Source: JAYEPK01 sp048569615 | GTDB taxonomy: Archaea > Thermoplasmatota > Penumbrarchaeia > Penumbrarchaeales > Penumbrarchaeaceae | NCBI GenBank assembly: GCA_048569615.1 | Contig: JBLIRK010000005.1 | Span: 1-64,000, forward strand | Direction: 5' to 3' | Length of the DNA stretch: 64,000 bases | Part shown: piece by piece, positions 36,601 through 43,931 of the stretch | Position numbering within the stretch: position 1 is the stretch's first letter | How the letters are laid out: every line of letters starts with the position of its first letter | Program-made: the position numbers and the translations under genes | Notes under the pieces: generated by a model | Databases searched by the model: none | What the model saw: only the letters and a program-made list of their open reading frames with translations | Told to the model about the DNA's origin: nothing

Positions 36601-39600
36601 TGTTGCTGCCGATCACATAGGACAGGATATTGTCGAGGTCCGTGGAGAAGGAGATGTTCATGTACTTCAGTATGTTGTTGCTGTCTCCCACCATGGAGTA
36701 GATGTTTGAAAGAGAGGGGAGCACCGTGGAATTCATGTACGTCAGATTGCCTAGGATGTTGTAAAGGAGCTGTTTGATGGCGGAATTATCCGTCCCGATG
36801 GTGTCGTTGATGGACGTTGCAAGGGCGAGAAGAGCGGAGAGCTGGGTGTGTTGTGTTCTGTTCATGTAATCCGCTATGTTCCAGGTCTTGAGCACCGTGG
36901 AGTTGATGTAATCGATATCCATCGCCAGGGCGTCTATGGCCGCCTCGAGGGCCGACAGGTCCACGGATCCCGAACCGGAGGAGGATGGACTTTTATCGAT
37001 CTTTACGGCATCCGTGATAACTATCGTGCTCTCCCCTCCGAGGGGCTCGACGGTAACAACGCCGTAATAGTAGGTGAGATTCCACTGAATATCAATGTCC
37101 TTGTAGTCATTATCGGTCGTTGAGTTGAGTCTGTAAAGGGCGTGCGGATCAGTCCCTCGGTAGATACCGTAAATGTAGGTGGAGTTCCCTACATCGTCCC
37201 AGGTCAGGTTCATGGAGCTCTGGAGAGCTGTCGCCGACAGGTTCCGGATGGTTACTGGACCGATATGGTCGATGAGATAGACCTTTCCCGCACCCGTTCC
37301 ACCTTTGTCATTGCCATAGGCTCCGATGAGGATATCATCGAGACCATCACGGTCGACGTCCCCTGCCCCGGAAACGGACCAACCCGAATAATCTGAGGTC
37401 TTTTCCCCGTAGAACGAAGCATCCGCTTCCGAAAGGTCCACATCCCTCCTCCATCCCGCCGGTTTTCCGTAGAAGATGTATGATTGGCCGGCATCCGTCG
37501 CCCCTTCATCGTTCGCATACGCTCCGATGAGGATATCATCGAATCCGTCACCGTTGACATCTCCCGCTCCGGAAACAGATACACCTGACCTGTCGCTTGC
37601 GGATTCTCCCCAGAAAGATCCATCCGCTTCCGAAAGGTCGGTGTCGATCTTGAGCCCCGAAGACCTTCCAAGGATAAGGTAGGTCTGTCCGGCATCGGTC
37701 CCGCCGTCATCATCACTGTTTGCTCCTATGAGGATGTCGTCATATCCGTCGCCATTGACGTCACCGGCTCCGGAGACGCTCTGCCCGGCGAGGTCTCCGG
37801 CATCCTCCCCCCAGAACGACGCATCGGCCTTGGAAAGGTCGGTGTCAATACTCCATCCGCTCCTCTTCCCGTAAACGAGGTAAACCTGGCCGGCATTCGC
37901 TCCCCCGTCATCATCCTGGACGGCTCCTATGAGGATGTCATCGAATCCATCTCCATTGACATCTCCCGCACCGGAGATGGATTGACCCGACCTGTCATCT
38001 GCATCCTCGCCTATGAATGAAGCATCGGCATCAGAGAGGTCCGCATCCATCTTCCATCCGGTCGGTTTACCAAGTATGAGATAGGTCTGGCCAGAGTTGC
38101 TCCCGCCGTCCTCATCGAGAAGGGCGTTGATCAGGAAATCATCGTATCCGTCGGCATTCACGTCTCCTGCCCCTGAAACTGCGTAGCCGGAATAATCGCC
38201 CGAATCCTCGCCGATGAACGAAGCATCCGCTTCCGAAAGATCAGTGTCTCTGCTCCATCCCGCCGGTTTTCCAAGTATGAGATATGTCTGCCCGGCCGTA
38301 GTCCCTCCATCATCATCGCCGATGGCTCCTATCAGGAAATCATCATATCCGTCACCGTTGACATCCCCCGCACCCGACACAGCTCGTCCCGAATTATCGT
38401 CTGCATCCTCGCCAAGAAACGATGCGTCGGCATTTGAAAGATCGAAGTTCGTATCCATTCCCGTTCCATTTCCGAAGATCAGGTAGGTCTGCCCCGAATT
38501 GCTGCCTCCGTCATCGTCCTGGTAGGCACCAATTAGTATGTCATCATATCCGTCTCCGTTGACATCCCCCGCTCCGGATACGCAATACCCCGCGAAATCA
38601 GAGCCGTCCTCTCCGATATAACCCGAATAGTTCCCCGTCAGGTCCACGTCGATCTTCCCCCAGCGGACCGGGTCCGGATGTTCGGGATTGAGGTCCATCT
38701 CGTTCAGTATGTTGTCATTGTCCAGGTCCGGATCGAAGCTGTCTCCGATCCCATCCCTGTCATCGTCATGATCGCAGTAGATGGACACCGGGTGGGAATG
38801 GCCGGATTCAATACCTGAACCGTCAATGGTCCTTATCGAGTAGTAGTAGGTCTTATGAAGTTCCACTTCCCGGTCGATATACTCCCTGAAGAAAAGGCCC
38901 GTGGCGGAAACCTCCTCGTAATCCCTCCCATCCATGGACCTGTAAACGGTATAACCTGAAAGGGGCTTCCAGTATCGTGGATTCTTCCAGGATAATCCTA
39001 CCTCCCTTTTATCCGGATCATAGGATACATCTATGAACTTGGGGGATGGAGGTCCGCTCATGTAGAACCATAGATAGGTCTGTCCTGCATAGGATGCTCC
39101 CTCTTCGTCATCCGGTGATGAGATGAGCAGATCGTCATATCCGTCTCCATTGACATCCCCCGCTCCCGAAACATGTTTGCCAGCGTGATCCCCCGCATCC
39201 TCCCCCCAGAAGGAAGATGTTGCATTGGACAGGTCGGTATCCATGCTCCAGCCCGTTGACTTTCCCGTTATCAGATAGACCTGGCCTGCATCGGATCCTC
39301 CGTCATCGTCGTAATATGCGCCTATCAGAAAATCATCGTATCCATCCCCGTTGACGTCTCCGGTTCCGGAGACTGAAACACCGGAGGAATCGTTCGCATC
39401 CTCCCCCCAGAACGAAGCATCCGAGTTTGAGAGGTCCCGGTCCGTTTTCCAACCTGAAGGTCTGCCGAGGATCAGGTAGGTCTGACCGGCATTTGATCCT
39501 CCGTCATCATCCCCCAATGCGGAGATCAGCACATCATCGAATCCATCTCCGTTCACATCCCCAGCACCGGAAACGCTCCAACCCGCAACATCGCCTCCAT

Positions 39601-40546
39601 CCTCCCCCCAGAACGAAGCATCCGCATTGGATAGATCGGTGTTCATTGTCCAGCCTGAAGGCTTACCAAGTATGATGTAAACCTGTCCGGCGCTTGTTCC
39701 ACCGTCATCATCATAGGGGGATGCGACCACAATGTCGTCATATCCGTCTCCGTTCAAATCGCCTGCTCCGGCGATCGAATATCCTGCGTAATCACCGGCA
39801 TCTTCGCCTATGAAGGATGCATCCACGTTGGAGAGGGCCGTATTGGATGACCATCCGGTCCTTTTCCCTAGAACAAGGTACGCCTGGCCTGCATTGCCCC
39901 CTCCTTCATCGTTGCCATAGGCACCTATGAGGAAGTCGTCGTAACCGTCTCCGTTCACATCTCCAGCTCCCGCCACCGAAAATCCCGAATCATCACTTGA
40001 GGATTCACCCTTGAAGGAAGCATCGGCGGTTGACAGACTCGTATCCATTTTCCATCCATCTTCCTTGCCGAATATGATATAGGTCTTTCCCACGGAGCTG
40101 GAGAAGCCGTCATCCCATCCGAAGGCCCCGATGGCGATATCATCGAATCCGTCACCGTTGACATCTCCCACCCCGGCCACACTGTATCCCGCCTCATCGT
40201 TGGAGTATTCTCCCCTGAAGGAAGCATCGGAATCGGAAAGGTCCGCATCCGGTGACCATCCGGAAGGCTTTCCGAAAATGATATATGTTTGTCCGGCGTA
40301 GGAACCGGTCTCGCTGTTCTGGGCAGCACCTATTATGATATCATCATATCCGTCGCCGTTCACATCCCCTGCGCTGTCGGTGGATATTCCTGACATGTCC
40401 GAGGCGCTCTCCCCCCAGAATGATGCATGGGAATCGCTGAGGTCCATATCCATGTATCTCATCGCGGAGCCCTCATCATTGTTGAGAACGATGAGGGAGC
40501 ACAGCATCAGGGCCGCCAGAGATACGGCCAGTGATTTATTTTTCAT
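33602..40546 (-). CDS. Giant surface protein: two FG-GAP propellers on a sequon-marked coiled rod
   Basis: 2314 residues from ATG 40546 (AGGGGGAGCC upstream; TATA-like CATTAAATAAGCC at 40590-40602). Parts: signal peptide (1-28); seven FG-GAP blades (about 35-500) with DVNGDGYDD calcium loops; fibronectin-III-like domain (about 505-600); an Asp-rich calcium stretch (DHDDDRDGIGDSFDPDLDND); seven more FG-GAP blades (about 640-1095); a second fibronectin-III domain (about 1097-1188); a helical rod (about 1190-2265) whose core is 22 repeats of 25 residues; a transmembrane helix (about 2270-2297); and a short charged tail. The heads resemble integrin-alpha/FG-GAP propellers and the rod a trimeric-adhesin stalk. 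Adhesion or cell-cell contact is inferred. Confidence 0.88.
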   Translation of the reverse strand: MKNKSLAVSLAALMLCSLIVLNNDEGSAMRYMDMDLSDSHASFWGESASDMSGISTDSAGDVNGDGYDDIIIGAAQNSETGSYAGQTYIIFGKPSGWSPDADLSDSDASFRGEYSNDEAGYSVAGVGDVNGDGFDDIAIGAFGWDDGFSSSVGKTYIIFGKEDGWKMDTSLSTADASFKGESSSDDSGFSVAGAGDVNGDGYDDFLIGAYGNDEGGGNAGQAYLVLGKRTGWSSNTALSNVDASFIGEDAGDYAGYSIAGAGDLNGDGYDDIVVASPYDDDGGTSAGQVYIILGKPSGWTMNTDLSNADASFWGEDGGDVAGWSVSGAGDVNGDGFDDVLISALGDDDGGSNAGQTYLILGRPSGWKTDRDLSNSDASFWGEDANDSSGVSVSGTGDVNGDGYDDFLIGAYYDDDGGSDAGQVYLITGKSTGWSMDTDLSNATSSFWGEDAGDHAGKHVSGAGDVNGDGYDDLLISSPDDEEGASYAGQTYLWFYMSGPPSPKFIDVSYDPDKREVGLSWKNPRYWKPLSGYTVYRSMDGRDYEEVSATGLFFREYIDREVELHKTYYYSIRTIDGSGIESGHSHPVSIYCDHDDDRDGIGDSFDPDLDNDNILNEMDLNPEHPDPVRWGKIDVDLTGNYSGYIGEDGSDFAGYCVSGAGDVNGDGYDDILIGAYQDDDGGSNSGQTYLIFGNGTGMDTNFDLSNADASFLGEDADDNSGRAVSGAGDVNGDGYDDFLIGAIGDDDGGTTAGQTYLILGKPAGWSRDTDLSEADASFIGEDSGDYSGYAVSGAGDVNADGYDDFLINALLDEDGGSNSGQTYLILGKPTGWKMDADLSDADASFIGEDADDRSGQSISGAGDVNGDGFDDILIGAVQDDDGGANAGQVYLVYGKRSGWSIDTDLSKADASFWGEDAGDLAGQSVSGAGDVNGDGYDDILIGANSDDDGGTDAGQTYLILGRSSGLKIDTDLSEADGSFWGESASDRSGVSVSGAGDVNGDGFDDILIGAYANDEGATDAGQSYIFYGKPAGWRRDVDLSEADASFYGEKTSDYSGWSVSGAGDVDRDGLDDILIGAYGNDKGGTGAGKVYLIDHIGPVTIRNLSATALQSSMNLTWDDVGNSTYIYGIYRGTDPHALYRLNSTTDNDYKDIDIQWNLTYYYGVVTVEPLGGESTIVITDAVKIDKSPSSSGSGSVDLSALEAAIDALAMDIDYINSTVLKTWNIADYMNRTQHTQLSALLALATSINDTIGTDNSAIKQLLYNILGNLTYMNSTVLPSLSNIYSMVGDSNNILKYMNISFSTDLDNILSYVIGSNNYLKGMNASVHSELSDILTFLIENNNHLKHMNASIDSDLADLLTFIVENNNRLKYLNSSLGSDITDILDYLIAHNAHLEFMNDTIWSDLTELRTFIVENNNHLKYMNASIDSDLTELLDFVVENNNHLKFMNTSIRSELTELRDFIVENNNILKYTNASFGGGLTTVLTFLIQNNNHLKYMNNSIDSDLATILSFLVQNNNYLKYMNNSIDSDLSELLTFLIENSNHLKYMNASIQADLTELRDFIVENNNHLKYMNSSIDSDLADILDFLIENNNHLKYMNNSIDSDLTSLMNYLIALNNKLDSMNGTISSDLSGMLSFVIENNNFLKYMNSSIEGDLSALLSFVIENNNHLKFMNNSIDTDLNTLLFYATMINQKLTYLNMTVESELYELLQYAKDNKDGLGYLNTSLSTDLSELLNFVIENNNHLKYVNGSFNTELSLISNLLADIALDLDYLNLSLFSDLSDLFDLVERGSADIDFINNTFSTDLATIITLLGSTSGGVDSLNDTLDGIIYRITLLSKSLDGANASILAELQDLSSNLRSHRDEFLSFETNITLDIDTMKVILGYVNGTVGLLDTSETGWIKVMLEDIWDDINSTGADVDFFNGTITLSLASILNIVNVNSNDLAFLNGSISDVISGLTELRSELHGVNSSLKADLSALGLDIDEVLTDLDTIISELNAHRTEFGSFKGTYDLHTATMIALLRAVDVNVTNAASDLNILSGDMDMGFMEILVLLSAVDMNITTLTHGMTSLGNDITAILSTMVADLSGFNETIQNEIDMLRLRFESGLLSLALQLEAVNSSLHQELLGMDSDIRLFRSELFVGLSGLRDMMARSETNLSSSITEIEDLLNGIQDLSLAGISLRLEHLSDQIMTNDTLILETINELGSRISDFDIALKERLENISGLMSTRQDLFLLSSRLQNIEEDLTLLEDLEESLSNVEEEQSETKGSVSLSVIMAIIALIISLLILSVLVYLFFIKRKDDTESPSQITNHRR
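35087..36736 (-). repeat. 22 in-frame tandem repeats of 75 bp (25 residues) inside the giant surface protein
   Basis: The unit reads M-N-x-S/T-I-x-S-D-L-x-x-L-L-x-F-x-I-E-N-N-N-H-L-K-Y. From the Met codon at 36734-36736 to 35087 there are exactly 22 units without insertion or deletion, and a partial 23rd follows. Every unit has an Asn-x-Ser/Thr sequon at residues 2-4 (NST, NIS, NAS, NAS, NSS, NDT, NAS, NTS and so on). Hydrophobic positions fit a 7+11+7 coiled coil. Proline occurs only once, in the first unit. Central units are most alike, so the array probably grew by internal duplication. Confidence 0.95.
37262..38660 (-). repeat. Seven FG-GAP blades, second propeller of the giant protein
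   Basis: Seven repeats of about 65 residues (roughly 195 bp), each with DLSxADASFxGED, GxxVSGAGDVNGDGYDD and AGQTYLI. The first and last units are the most diverged, as expected for closure of a propeller. Confidence 0.85.
39060..40450 (-). repeat. Seven FG-GAP blades, first propeller of the giant protein
   Basis: Seven repeats of the same type as the second propeller, showing that the whole seven-bladed head was duplicated within the gene. Confidence 0.85.
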
Positions 40547-40708
40547 CTGCAAAACGGCTCCCCCTGGGACGCCAATAACATCGAGTGCGGCTTATTTAAT
40601 GATTATTTCATTACTATTGCCCTGGGAAATGATCCCATTTTGAATTATGCGTAATAAATGGAGGATGTCCCTTCAATATGTTTAAAACGTAGCGGTCCAT
40701 GGATGTTC

Positions 40709-40978
40709 ATGGAATTCTCTACGATAATCGGTTCTGTCGGGGTCGGCCTGCTGCTTCTGGCCTTTCTCCTGAACCTCTTCAAATTCGTATCCCAGGAGAG
40801 CAAGCTGTACATCATTCTGAACATCCTTGGGGCCGGGGTGGCGATGATCGCTTCCGTAATGATATGGTTCGTTCCCTTCATAGTCCTGGAGCTCATATGG
40901 GTCATGGTCGGCATAGCAGGTCTGATCAGAGTGCTTGGAAAAAGGAAAGAGGAGGCTCCCGCTTTTATTATAAGATAA
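40709..40978 (+). CDS. Small three-helix membrane protein, CBU_0592-like
   Basis: 89 residues from ATG 40709, about 25 bases after a TATA-like GTTTAAAACG (40680-40689); ATG 40703 is also possible. Three hydrophobic helices: STIIGSVGVGLLLLAFLLNL, LYIILNILGAGVAMIASVMI and IVLELIWVMVGIAGLI. The pattern G-x-G-LL-AF-L...Y-L-N-GA...LE-W matches the CBU_0592-like family as I recall it. Function unknown. Divergent from the giant surface protein. Confidence 0.6.
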   Translation: MEFSTIIGSVGVGLLLLAFLLNLFKFVSQESKLYIILNILGAGVAMIASVMIWFVPFIVLELIWVMVGIAGLIRVLGKRKEEAPAFIIR

Positions 40979-41036
40979 CATTTGCCAAGCGGAAATAGAT
41001 TGGAATGGCTTCCGCTGAATGTTATTGTATCATCAT

Positions 41037-41345
41037 TCAATAATCGGAAGGGGGATGCTGGAAACCTCTGTAGACAGGGAACGGTATATTTATGGGATAT
41101 TTTTTATGAACGATTGTCTTCTTCGATATCTCGAACTTATTTCCTATCAGGTTCTTCTTTAAAAGTTCGAAAGGTGTGCAGGTCCTTTCCTCGAAATGCC
41201 AGAAGGAAACCTTTCCATTCCTTTTCACCTCCTCGATGACCTCATCGGTCATGTATATGAAATAGGAGCCGTCTTCTTCCACTATCCTGATATCGATCTG
41301 GGTCTCGAAAATCGGTATCACGTTCTTTACTCTCTGCGTCATCAT
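41037..41345 (-). CDS. Hypothetical protein, 102 aa
   Basis: A soluble, beta-rich protein: NVIPIFETQIDIRIVEEDGS, then YFIYMTDEVIEEVKRNGKVS and a basic end with NKFEISKKTIVHKKYPINI. No motif or membrane segment recognised. Two consecutive ATG codons open the frame. It is isolated between a convergent membrane gene and 261 bases (41346-41606) in which I see no gene. Codon use is ordinary, so it is kept at moderate confidence. Confidence 0.45.
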   Translation of the reverse strand: MMTQRVKNVIPIFETQIDIRIVEEDGSYFIYMTDEVIEEVKRNGKVSFWHFEERTCTPFELLKKNLIGNKFEISKKTIVHKKYPINIPFPVYRGFQHPPSDY

Positions 41346-41606
41346 ATCCCGAGACAGATATCTGCGAGAGCGTTCATAAGCGTTTCCAATTTCGGGGGTT
41401 GACGTAAATAGCGAAATTCCACCTTCCTATTCCGGCAAGGAATGATTTTCATGTGATAATGCAACTTCAGCATTGACCAATTTATCCTCATGGGTCCTGT
41501 TCGAAGATCTCGATCAAGAGGTTTCCGGAAGAGTTCCGATTTGGCATCTTATAATTCTAAACACCCGAATATGGGATGCTAAGTGGGATCCGGAGTCCGG
41601 ATGAAA

Positions 41607-41837
41607 TTACCCTTTCTTTATCATCAGAACATCCCTGGCTATCTTTTCCGGATGGTCCTCGACCTTTTCAAGATATTTCTCTATCTGCTTGTCATCCTCT
41701 ATCTTGAAATGAAAGAATGATTTGCACTTGCTGCATACGAAATCGATCTTCAGCATGTCCTGACCGATATCGTGGTTCATCTGTTTGATCTCCATCAACT
41801 CGTTAAAATTACAAATAGGACAAGGACCAGTAAGCAT
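41607..41837 (-). CDS. Small zinc-binding protein, 76 aa
   Basis: Two CxxC knuckles (GPCPICNF near residue 6 and FVCSKCKSFFHF near 36) form a likely single zinc ribbon. A charged helical tail follows (IEDDKQIEKYLEKVEDHPEK). ATG 41837 has GGTGATG about 8 bases upstream and a TATA-like GTTATAATAAGG at about 41859-41868, so the frame from TTG 41843 is not needed. Possible roles include nucleic-acid binding or metal handling; nothing decides. Confidence 0.6.
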   Translation of the reverse strand: MLTGPCPICNFNELMEIKQMNHDIGQDMLKIDFVCSKCKSFFHFKIEDDKQIEKYLEKVEDHPEKIARDVLMIKKG

Positions 41838-41989
41838 CTTCAAAACATCACCGTCCTTATTATAACATCCTTTCAGATATTAAGTGTTTTCATTGAATTC
41901 TGCGATGGGGAGATTCAAGGATAATTCCACTTGTCCGTTTTGTTAGATTCAGTATCACATTAAATACGATCGGGGCATTATTCACTTTC

Positions 41990-42526
41990 ATGAAGGAAGG
42001 GGAGCTCGAAGCGTTTTTCATAGAGAGCGGATTTTCGGATTTCAAGTGGATCGATCCGAAGACGATCGTTCTTGCCCAGTGGGTCAGAATGAAATGCATG
42101 TACGGATGCGGCAGTTACGGTACGATCTCCACCTGTCCCCCGAACGTTCCATCGGTCACGGAATGTGAACGGTTCGTTAAGGAGTATTCCAGATGCGCGG
42201 TCTTCCATTTCGAGAAGAAGATGGACCACCCCGAGGACAGACATGAGTGGACCAGGGAGGTCAACCGGAAGCTCTATGAACTCGAATTGTTCCTTTTCAA
42301 ATCAGGATATGTGAAGGCATTCCTGCTCCCGATGGACACATGCGAGCTGTGCGGGTCCTGCGTTCCCACCAGACAGGACTGCAGACATCTGGAGCAGGCA
42401 AGGCCCACTCCGGACGCCCTCGGCATCGATGTCTATTCGACCGTCCGGACCATCGGATACCCGATACAGGTGCTCTCCGATTACGATCAGACGATGAACA
42501 GGTACGCCTTTCTGCTGGTAGAATGA
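41990..42526 (+). CDS. DUF2284 metal-binding protein
   Basis: 178 residues. The Cys pattern is that of DUF2284: MKCMYGCGSYGTISTCPPN at about 34-52, then DTCELCGSCVPTRQDCRHLEQARPTPDALGIDVYS (in part) near 115-150. Six or more cysteines suggest a 4Fe-4S or other metal site. A TATA-like ACATTAAATACG (41957-41968) is about 27 bases before the ATG, so it is probably leaderless. It lies end to end with the redox operon on the other strand; DUF2284 proteins are often found near iron-sulfur enzymes in anaerobes. Confidence 0.8.
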   Translation: MKEGELEAFFIESGFSDFKWIDPKTIVLAQWVRMKCMYGCGSYGTISTCPPNVPSVTECERFVKEYSRCAVFHFEKKMDHPEDRHEWTREVNRKLYELELFLFKSGYVKAFLLPMDTCELCGSCVPTRQDCRHLEQARPTPDALGIDVYSTVRTIGYPIQVLSDYDQTMNRYAFLLVE

Positions 42527-42558
42527 GACCTTCAAAAGATTTACTGTATAGGGACCGG

Positions 42559-43131
42559 TCAACCCAATATCTTCTTTAGCTCGATGAGATCGCCTGACCT
42601 TCCATCGATCCTTGCCAGCAGTTCGGTCGGGTCGTCGTAATAGGGCATTATTCCGATGTTCCATTCACATCCACCATTATCGGACTTGTCTCCTAGGAGA
42701 TAGAGGAACGTAAGATGGATGTCCTTTCCCTTTTCGATATAATCCCTGTTCGTTAGCTCCTGTCTTGCAGTTGACACTGCACTGGTGGAATCCACCGACC
42801 AGTTCCTCACGGGAGCCTTCGAGAGCGGCTCCCCTGTCTCCTCCTCTATGCTCCCGTCTCCTGAGACAGTGAAGGCGACCGAGCCCAGAGGGAAGCCCGA
42901 TGTGACATCGTTGTAGGCGAACTTCCACTTAACCGCTCTCCCGTCGCTTCCGGGCTCAACCGCAGTGACGACGACAAGAGATAGCTCCTTTCCGGTCTGC
43001 TCAACCCTCGTCCTCACAGTGGGATGATGTTTGAAAGCGGACATGCCCTCTTCTTCCCCGGAGCTCCCCAGGCATCCGCATATGAAAAGAATTACCGCGG
43101 CTCCAGCGAAGAGAATTGGAATTCTATTCAT
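42559..43131 (-). CDS. Lipoprotein, last gene of the redox operon
   Basis: 190 residues. Signal peptide with lipobox-like LFICGCLG (Cys near 19-20), then a Ser/Glu-rich spacer. The mature part is a small alpha/beta domain: LSLVVVTAVEPGSDGRAVKW, then VAFTVSGDGSIEEE, and a long helix region with STARQELTNRDYIEKG. It resembles PepSY-like or other small envelope domains only in general layout. Its ATG overlaps the stop of the ATPase gene (ATGA), so it is translationally tied to the redox genes and probably sits on the outer face of the membrane near the propeller proteins. Confidence 0.7.
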   Translation of the reverse strand: MNRIPILFAGAAVILFICGCLGSSGEEEGMSAFKHHPTVRTRVEQTGKELSLVVVTAVEPGSDGRAVKWKFAYNDVTSGFPLGSVAFTVSGDGSIEEETGEPLSKAPVRNWSVDSTSAVSTARQELTNRDYIEKGKDIHLTFLYLLGDKSDNGGCEWNIGIMPYYDDPTELLARIDGRSGDLIELKKILG

Positions 43132-43931
43132 TTTTTCGCTTCGCCTCCGTGCTTTTCAAGATACTCGGCGGCAAGGATCGCCGCCCCTGTGGCTGTAACT
43201 ATCTGAGGGTTCTCTGGAACGTGCATCTTCCTTCCCAGCTCCTTCTCCATCGCATGCACCATGCCTATGTTCTTCGCGGGCCCCCCGTCGAAGAATATCA
43301 CATCCCTTATCCCAACCTTCTTGGCCATGGCTACAAGCCTTCTAGCCACGGCCTTGTGTATGCCCATGATTATATCCTCCTTGGGATGGCCCTGGAAGAT
43401 GAGGTTCGCAACCTCGGACTTGGCGAATACCAGGCATGTGGTTGTTATGTCCACAGGGTCCCTGCTGGTGAGCGAGATCGGACCGAGGTCGTCGAGGGGA
43501 ACCTCAAGCACCTTTGCAAGCACCTCCAGGAACCTTCCCGTCCCGGCCGCGCACTTGTCGTTCATGGCGAAGTTGATCATCTGCAGGTCGTCGTCCAGTG
43601 CTATGACCTTTGTGTCCTGGCCCCCGATATCTATTATGGTCCGGACATTCAGTTCGGAGCCCAGCCACTGGACCCCTCTTGCATTAGCAGAGATCTCGCT
43701 GATGTTGTGTTCAGCGAGGGAGGTCACCCTCCGACCGTAACCTGTGGACATGATCATCTCGATCTCCTCCCTCCTGACACCAGCCATTGCCATGGCCTCG
43801 TCAAGGACCTTCCTCGATGTGATGTCGTGGTCGTGGCCTGTGGGAGCGACGCCGTGCCCAATCCTCTTCCCGTCCATGACTATGGCGGATTTCACGTAGG
43901 TGGATCCCAGGTCCACTCCGGCGGTCATCAT
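43128..43931 (-). CDS. BcrA/D-type (2-hydroxyacyl-CoA dehydratase activator) ATPase, canonical copy
   Basis: 267 residues, ASKHA fold. Phosphate-1 loop AGVDLGSTYVKSAIVM; phosphate-2 motif IIDIGGQDTKVI intact; NDKCAAGTGRFLE and TTTCLVFAKSEV give the two Cys that in activators hold a [4Fe-4S] cluster between subunits; adenosine region FFDGGPAKN and VTATGAAILA. Such proteins hydrolyse ATP to push one electron at very low potential into a double-cubane or dehydratase partner. The start is at TGATGATG, overlapping the stop of the first ATPase gene; the long reading to 44417 runs through that gene and is rejected. Confidence 0.9.
   Translation of the reverse strand: MMTAGVDLGSTYVKSAIVMDGKRIGHGVAPTGHDHDITSRKVLDEAMAMAGVRREEIEMIMSTGYGRRVTSLAEHNISEISANARGVQWLGSELNVRTIIDIGGQDTKVIALDDDLQMINFAMNDKCAAGTGRFLEVLAKVLEVPLDDLGPISLTSRDPVDITTTCLVFAKSEVANLIFQGHPKEDIIMGIHKAVARRLVAMAKKVGIRDVIFFDGGPAKNIGMVHAMEKELGRKMHVPENPQIVTATGAAILAAEYLEKHGGEAKK

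Noticed and set aside
35087..36736. Regular 75-bp repeats considered as a CRISPR or other non-coding array
   Set aside because: The repeats are in frame, code for a constant 25-residue unit and have no unique spacers.
41346..41606. Possible short gene in the 261-base gap, e.g. a 30-codon plus-strand frame near 41490
   Set aside because: No promoter at the right spacing, biased towards Arg and Ser, and no SD sequence; I see nothing else in this gap.
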